Source: Treponema_C sp050937815
GTDB taxonomy: Bacteria; Spirochaetota; Spirochaetia; Treponematales; Treponemataceae
Assembly: GCF_050937815.1 (NCBI RefSeq)
Contig: NZ_JACDIJ010000003.1
Coordinates: 124,001-188,000 of the forward strand
Direction of reading: 5' to 3'
Length of the DNA: 64,000 nt
Below, piece after piece: positions 61,282-64,000 of the stretch. A program made the translations under genes and the position numbers. How positions within the stretch are numbered: position 1 is the stretch's first letter; every line of letters starts with the position of its first letter. The notes under the pieces were generated by a model. It searched no databases and was not told the DNA's origin. It saw only the letters and a list, made by a program, of their open reading frames with translations.

Positions 61282-61355
61282 AGCCGCTTCAATCAAAACC
61301 TTGTAATTAAAGCGATAAAGCGGCATATGTGAGTGCCGAGCGGCAGGATGCACTA

Positions 61356-62459
61356 TCAACTCTTTTTTAAAAAGGCCAGAGCGTTTTCGCGGGCGCCGAT
61401 AATTTTATCGCACCAAGCGTCGAAATCAGGATCGAGGCGCTGCAATTCGGGATGCTCTAAAATATGGCGGACGGTTTCACGCACGCCGTCTTCAAAGCGT
61501 ATGTGAGAATAAAAACCGTTTACCAAGCGCTTTAATTTTGTATTGTCGAATACAACCGTGTTCGATTTATCCCCGATAAGGGTTCCTTCAAAATCGTAAA
61601 CGGGCGCTCCCGAAACGGGAAGCTTTGCCGCGGCGGCTAAAAATTCCGAAGATATATGAACGGCCTTTAAAGGAACGTTTACGGCAGCGGCAACACAGCC
61701 GTATATTTGATTCCACGTTAAGCTTTCGTCGCTTGTAATATTCACCGCTTCGCCCACAGCATTTGCATTGCATAATAAGCCGCAAAAGGCGCGAGCAAAA
61801 TCTCTGTTATGGGTCATTGTCCATAAAGATGTTCCGTCGCCGTGTATGATAACCGGTTTTCCTTCAATCATGCGGCGGACAACCTGCCAGCTCCCGTTCG
61901 CACCGTGTAAGCCGAGCGGCACCGAGCGTTCACCGTAGGTATGAGAGGGGCGGACTATTGTAACGGGGAAGCCTTGAGTGCGGTATGCATTCATTAAAAA
62001 ATCTTCACATTCGATTTTATTGCGTGAATACTGCCAAAAGGGGTTTGCCAAAGCGGTGCCTTCGGTTATGCGGTAATCGCACAGGGGTTTGTGATACGCG
62101 GATGCGGAACTGATAAAAACGTATTGACGGGTTTTTCCGGTAAATATACGCACATCCCGTTCAACGTCTTCTTTTGTAAACGCAATAAAATCGGCAACCG
62201 CGTCAAAACGCTCTTGTGTGTCCGACACCGATGAAATAAGGCGCGATAATTCCGTTTCGTTTTTACAATCGCCTGTTAGATATACGGGTGTTTTTACCGC
62301 ACAGCCCAAACGTGCCGCTTCTTTTTCGCATGCGCGGTTTAACTCATCATTGCGATTTCCTCTGTTTAAAACAAAAACCTCTGCGTTTAACGTTAAAACG
62401 GCACGTGCGGTAACCGCGGTACTGATAGTACCGCTTCCGCCTATGATAAGTATTTTCAT
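61356..62459 (-). CDS. NAD-dependent epimerase/dehydratase-like SDR
   Basis: A 367-aa extended SDR. The cofactor loop is LIIGGSGTISTAVTARA. The catalytic Ser lies in FISSASAYH, but the usual YxxxK appears as YSRNKIECE. VRPSHTYGERSVP and IHGDGTSLWTMTHNRDFARA follow, as in sugar-nucleotide epimerases. It starts on the last base of the GltD-like gene (TAATG) and is therefore co-translated with it. The substrate is not clear. Confidence 0.85.
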   Translation of the reverse strand: MKILIIGGSGTISTAVTARAVLTLNAEVFVLNRGNRNDELNRACEKEAARLGCAVKTPVYLTGDCKNETELSRLISSVSDTQERFDAVADFIAFTKEDVERDVRIFTGKTRQYVFISSASAYHKPLCDYRITEGTALANPFWQYSRNKIECEDFLMNAYRTQGFPVTIVRPSHTYGERSVPLGLHGANGSWQVVRRMIEGKPVIIHGDGTSLWTMTHNRDFARAFCGLLCNANAVGEAVNITSDESLTWNQIYGCVAAAVNVPLKAVHISSEFLAAAAKLPVSGAPVYDFEGTLIGDKSNTVVFDNTKLKRLVNGFYSHIRFEDGVRETVRHILEHPELQRLDPDFDAWCDKIIGARENALAFLKKS

Positions 62460-63955
62460 TATGCCAAATACCTGTTTATGCTTGCGGCGGCTTTTCTTCC
62501 TTCACCCATAGCGAGGATAACGGTTGCAGCGCCCAAAACAATGTCGCCGCCCGCCCATACGGCAGGATAAGAGGTTCTTCCTTCTTCGTCGGTTTTTATG
62601 TGCCCCTTTTCATCGGCTTCAAGGCCGGGCGTGGTTTTTTCCATAAGGGGGTTTGAGCCGTTACCCAAAGCGACAATGAGGGCATCGCAGGGAATGTCGT
62701 GTTCGCTTCCCTCTATTGCAACGGGGCGCCTTCTTCCCGAAGCGTCCGGTTCCCCCAATTCGTAAGAAAGCAAACGCAGGGCACATACACGGCCTTCTTC
62801 GTCGCCCAACACTTTGACGGGATTTTCCAAAAATCGAAAAACAACGCCTTCTTCTTCGGCATGGGCAATTTCTTCGCGCCGCGCGGGCATTTCGTTTCGG
62901 GTACGCCGGTATACGATAGTAACGCTTTCGGCGCCCAAGCGCAGGGCCATGCGCGCAGCATCCATTGCAACGTTTCCGCCGCCTGCAACGCATACGCGTT
63001 TTGCTTCATAGAGGGGGGTTGCCGCATGAGCCGTATCGTAGGCTTTCATAAGATTAGCGCGGGTTAAGTATTCGTTTGCGCTAAACACGCCGATAAGGTT
63101 TTCGCCTTCAATATTCATAAACTTGGGTAAGCCCGCACCCGTTCCGATAAAGGCGGCATCAAAACCCTGTTCTTCCAAAAGCTGGGGCAGGGTTCCCGTT
63201 CTGCCGACTAAAAAGTTTGTGCGGAATTCGACGCCCATTTTTTTAAGCATAGCGACTTCGGCGGCGACAATCGCTTTAGGCAGACGAAATTCGGGGATTC
63301 CGTACACCATAACGCCGCCTTCTTTGTGGAAGGCTTCAAATACGGTAACGGCATGCCCTGCGCGGCGCACGTCGGCGGCAACGGTTAAGCCTGCGGGACC
63401 GGAACCGATAACGGCAACCTTTTTGCCCGTTTCCGCTGCAATTTCGGGAATGTTTTGCAAATTGTTTTCACGTTCGTAGTCGGCGACAAAACGTTCAAGG
63501 CGGCCGATAGCAACGGCTTTTTCCGCATCTTTGTACATTTTACCGACCGTACAAAAACTTTGACACTGTTTTTCCTGCGGACATACGCGGCCGCAAATTG
63601 CAGGTAAAAGGTTGGTCGTTTTTATAATATCCACCGCTTTTTTAAATTCGCCCTGTGCGGTTTCCGCTAAAAATTGCGGAATCGGAACGGCAACGGGACA
63701 GCCGCTAACGCAGGGTGCATTTTTACACTGCAAACAGCGGTTTGCTTCGACAATCGCCTGTTCTCTCGTATAGCCAAGGGCGACTTCGCTCATTTCGCGC
63801 GCGCGCTTTTTCGGTTCTCCGCAGGGCATTTCCTGTAAGGGGATGGCGGTGCGGTCTTTTGCCGTAAGAGGCGCATTTTTCATTTTTTTCTGTAAAGCCG
63901 TATATTCTTGTTCCGCTTGAATTTTAAGCGTTTCGGCATCTATATAAGTACTCAT
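62459..63955 (-). CDS. GltD / NfnB-like NADPH flavoprotein
   Basis: A 498-aa protein of the glutamate-synthase small-subunit family. N-terminal Fe-S Cys are in CLQCKNAPCVSGCPVAVPIP and ICGRVCPQEKQCQSFC. FAD is bound by VIGSGPAGLTVA, NADPH by VAGGGNVAMDAARMALRLG, with a closing WAGGDIVLGAATVILAMGEG. It may be the small subunit of glutamate synthase or the large subunit of an NfnAB/sulfide-dehydrogenase-type complex. It overlaps both neighbours by one base; the upstream gene, cut by the window edge, would decide. Confidence 0.9.
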   Translation of the reverse strand: MSTYIDAETLKIQAEQEYTALQKKMKNAPLTAKDRTAIPLQEMPCGEPKKRAREMSEVALGYTREQAIVEANRCLQCKNAPCVSGCPVAVPIPQFLAETAQGEFKKAVDIIKTTNLLPAICGRVCPQEKQCQSFCTVGKMYKDAEKAVAIGRLERFVADYERENNLQNIPEIAAETGKKVAVIGSGPAGLTVAADVRRAGHAVTVFEAFHKEGGVMVYGIPEFRLPKAIVAAEVAMLKKMGVEFRTNFLVGRTGTLPQLLEEQGFDAAFIGTGAGLPKFMNIEGENLIGVFSANEYLTRANLMKAYDTAHAATPLYEAKRVCVAGGGNVAMDAARMALRLGAESVTIVYRRTRNEMPARREEIAHAEEEGVVFRFLENPVKVLGDEEGRVCALRLLSYELGEPDASGRRRPVAIEGSEHDIPCDALIVALGNGSNPLMEKTTPGLEADEKGHIKTDEEGRTSYPAVWAGGDIVLGAATVILAMGEGRKAAASINRYLA

Positions 63956-64000
63956 TATTTTGCTCCTTTGCCGGCAGCTGTTTGCGCCGCCTTTGCATCG
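63955..64000 (-). CDS. Partial upstream gene, C-terminal end only
   Basis: Only the last 14 codons are present, ending DAKAAQTAAGKGAK and stopping at 63955 in a TAATG overlap with the GltD/NfnB-like gene. The overlap implies the same operon. The NfnA (ferredoxin-NADP reductase alpha) subunit is the usual neighbour, but this Ala/Lys-rich tail is not diagnostic. Confidence 0.5.
   Translation of the reverse strand, partial: DAKAAQTAAGKGAK

Noticed and set aside
61282..61355. Inverted repeats GCCGCTT/AAGCGGC and TGCCG/CGGCA after the 416-aa gene.
   Set aside because: Stems are short, one has a long loop, and no T-run follows; not strong enough for a terminator call.
1..64000. Mobile elements, CRISPR arrays, prophage or rRNA genes.
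   Set aside because: No transposase, integrase, phage structural gene, spaced repeat array or rRNA-like sequence was recognised on either strand.

Overview
The window reads as chromosome of a host-associated spirochaete, most likely a Treponema. This is inferred from moderate-to-low GC, the overall style of the proteins, two TRAP transporters, a membrane LuxR pair, an MFS-HEAT protein, lspA next to a Nif3 gene, and promoters of TTGACA/TATAAT type. No marker in the window fixes the species. Coding is dense, with many 1-14 bp overlaps. I see no insertion sequence, prophage, CRISPR array or rRNA. One tRNA (Ala-GGC) is present.

Layout. 0-6.7 kb is housekeeping: the C-terminus of YchF, a lipoprotein of the endo/exonuclease-phosphatase fold, rubredoxin, tRNA-Ala, an unrecognised 552-aa protein, and a coupled minus-strand run of membrane protein, Nif3, then lspA and a small membrane protein. 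6.9-14.4 kb is a complete sugar phosphotransferase locus: PRD regulator, EIIA, HPr, EI, EIIB, EIIC of the ascorbate (Ula) type, then a split transketolase. 14.4-17.7 kb holds nth, metK, a stand-alone CBM48 protein and an ApbE lipoprotein.

17.8-32.9 kb is the most interesting part, a sugar-acid island. It has a CdaR regulator, a zinc dehydrogenase, a second split transketolase with an iron alcohol dehydrogenase, a GntR/FCD regulator, and a six-gene minus-strand operon: transaldolase-like protein, UxaE-like epimerase, SDR, and TRAP DctP, DctQ and DctM. A glycerate kinase follows. Two regulons can be read from the DNA. A 24-bp element (22 of 24 identical, same distance to the -10) precedes both the zinc dehydrogenase and the glycerate kinase and is the likely CdaR site. 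A 13-bp dyad, RTATACNGTATAY, overlaps the start points of both the transketolase operon and the TRAP operon and is the likely GntR/FCD site. My hypothesis is a uronate route in which a transaldolase and transketolase act directly on a 2-keto-hexuronate, giving sugar phosphates plus a short acid aldehyde such as tartronate semialdehyde. That would be reduced to glycerate and phosphorylated.

32.9-41.5 kb mixes small or decaying genes (a VOC pseudogene, a C39-like peptidase with a 9-A tract, remnants at 40.1-40.65 kb, and an ankyrin lipoprotein) with aspS and a membrane LuxR pair. 41.7-47.5 kb carries an iron alcohol dehydrogenase, a LarA-like nickel-pincer protein and a second TRAP operon. 47.7-50.2 kb is a YtrA-type GntR/ABC operon. 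50.2-64 kb holds ilvE behind a hairpin leader, an MFS-HEAT fusion, pepF, an adenosine-deaminase-like enzyme, exonuclease III, a rhomboid-like protein without its serine, an acyl-CoA synthetase, an exported protein, an SDR and a GltD/NfnB-like flavoprotein. Function names rest on motif recognition by eye; no database search was run.
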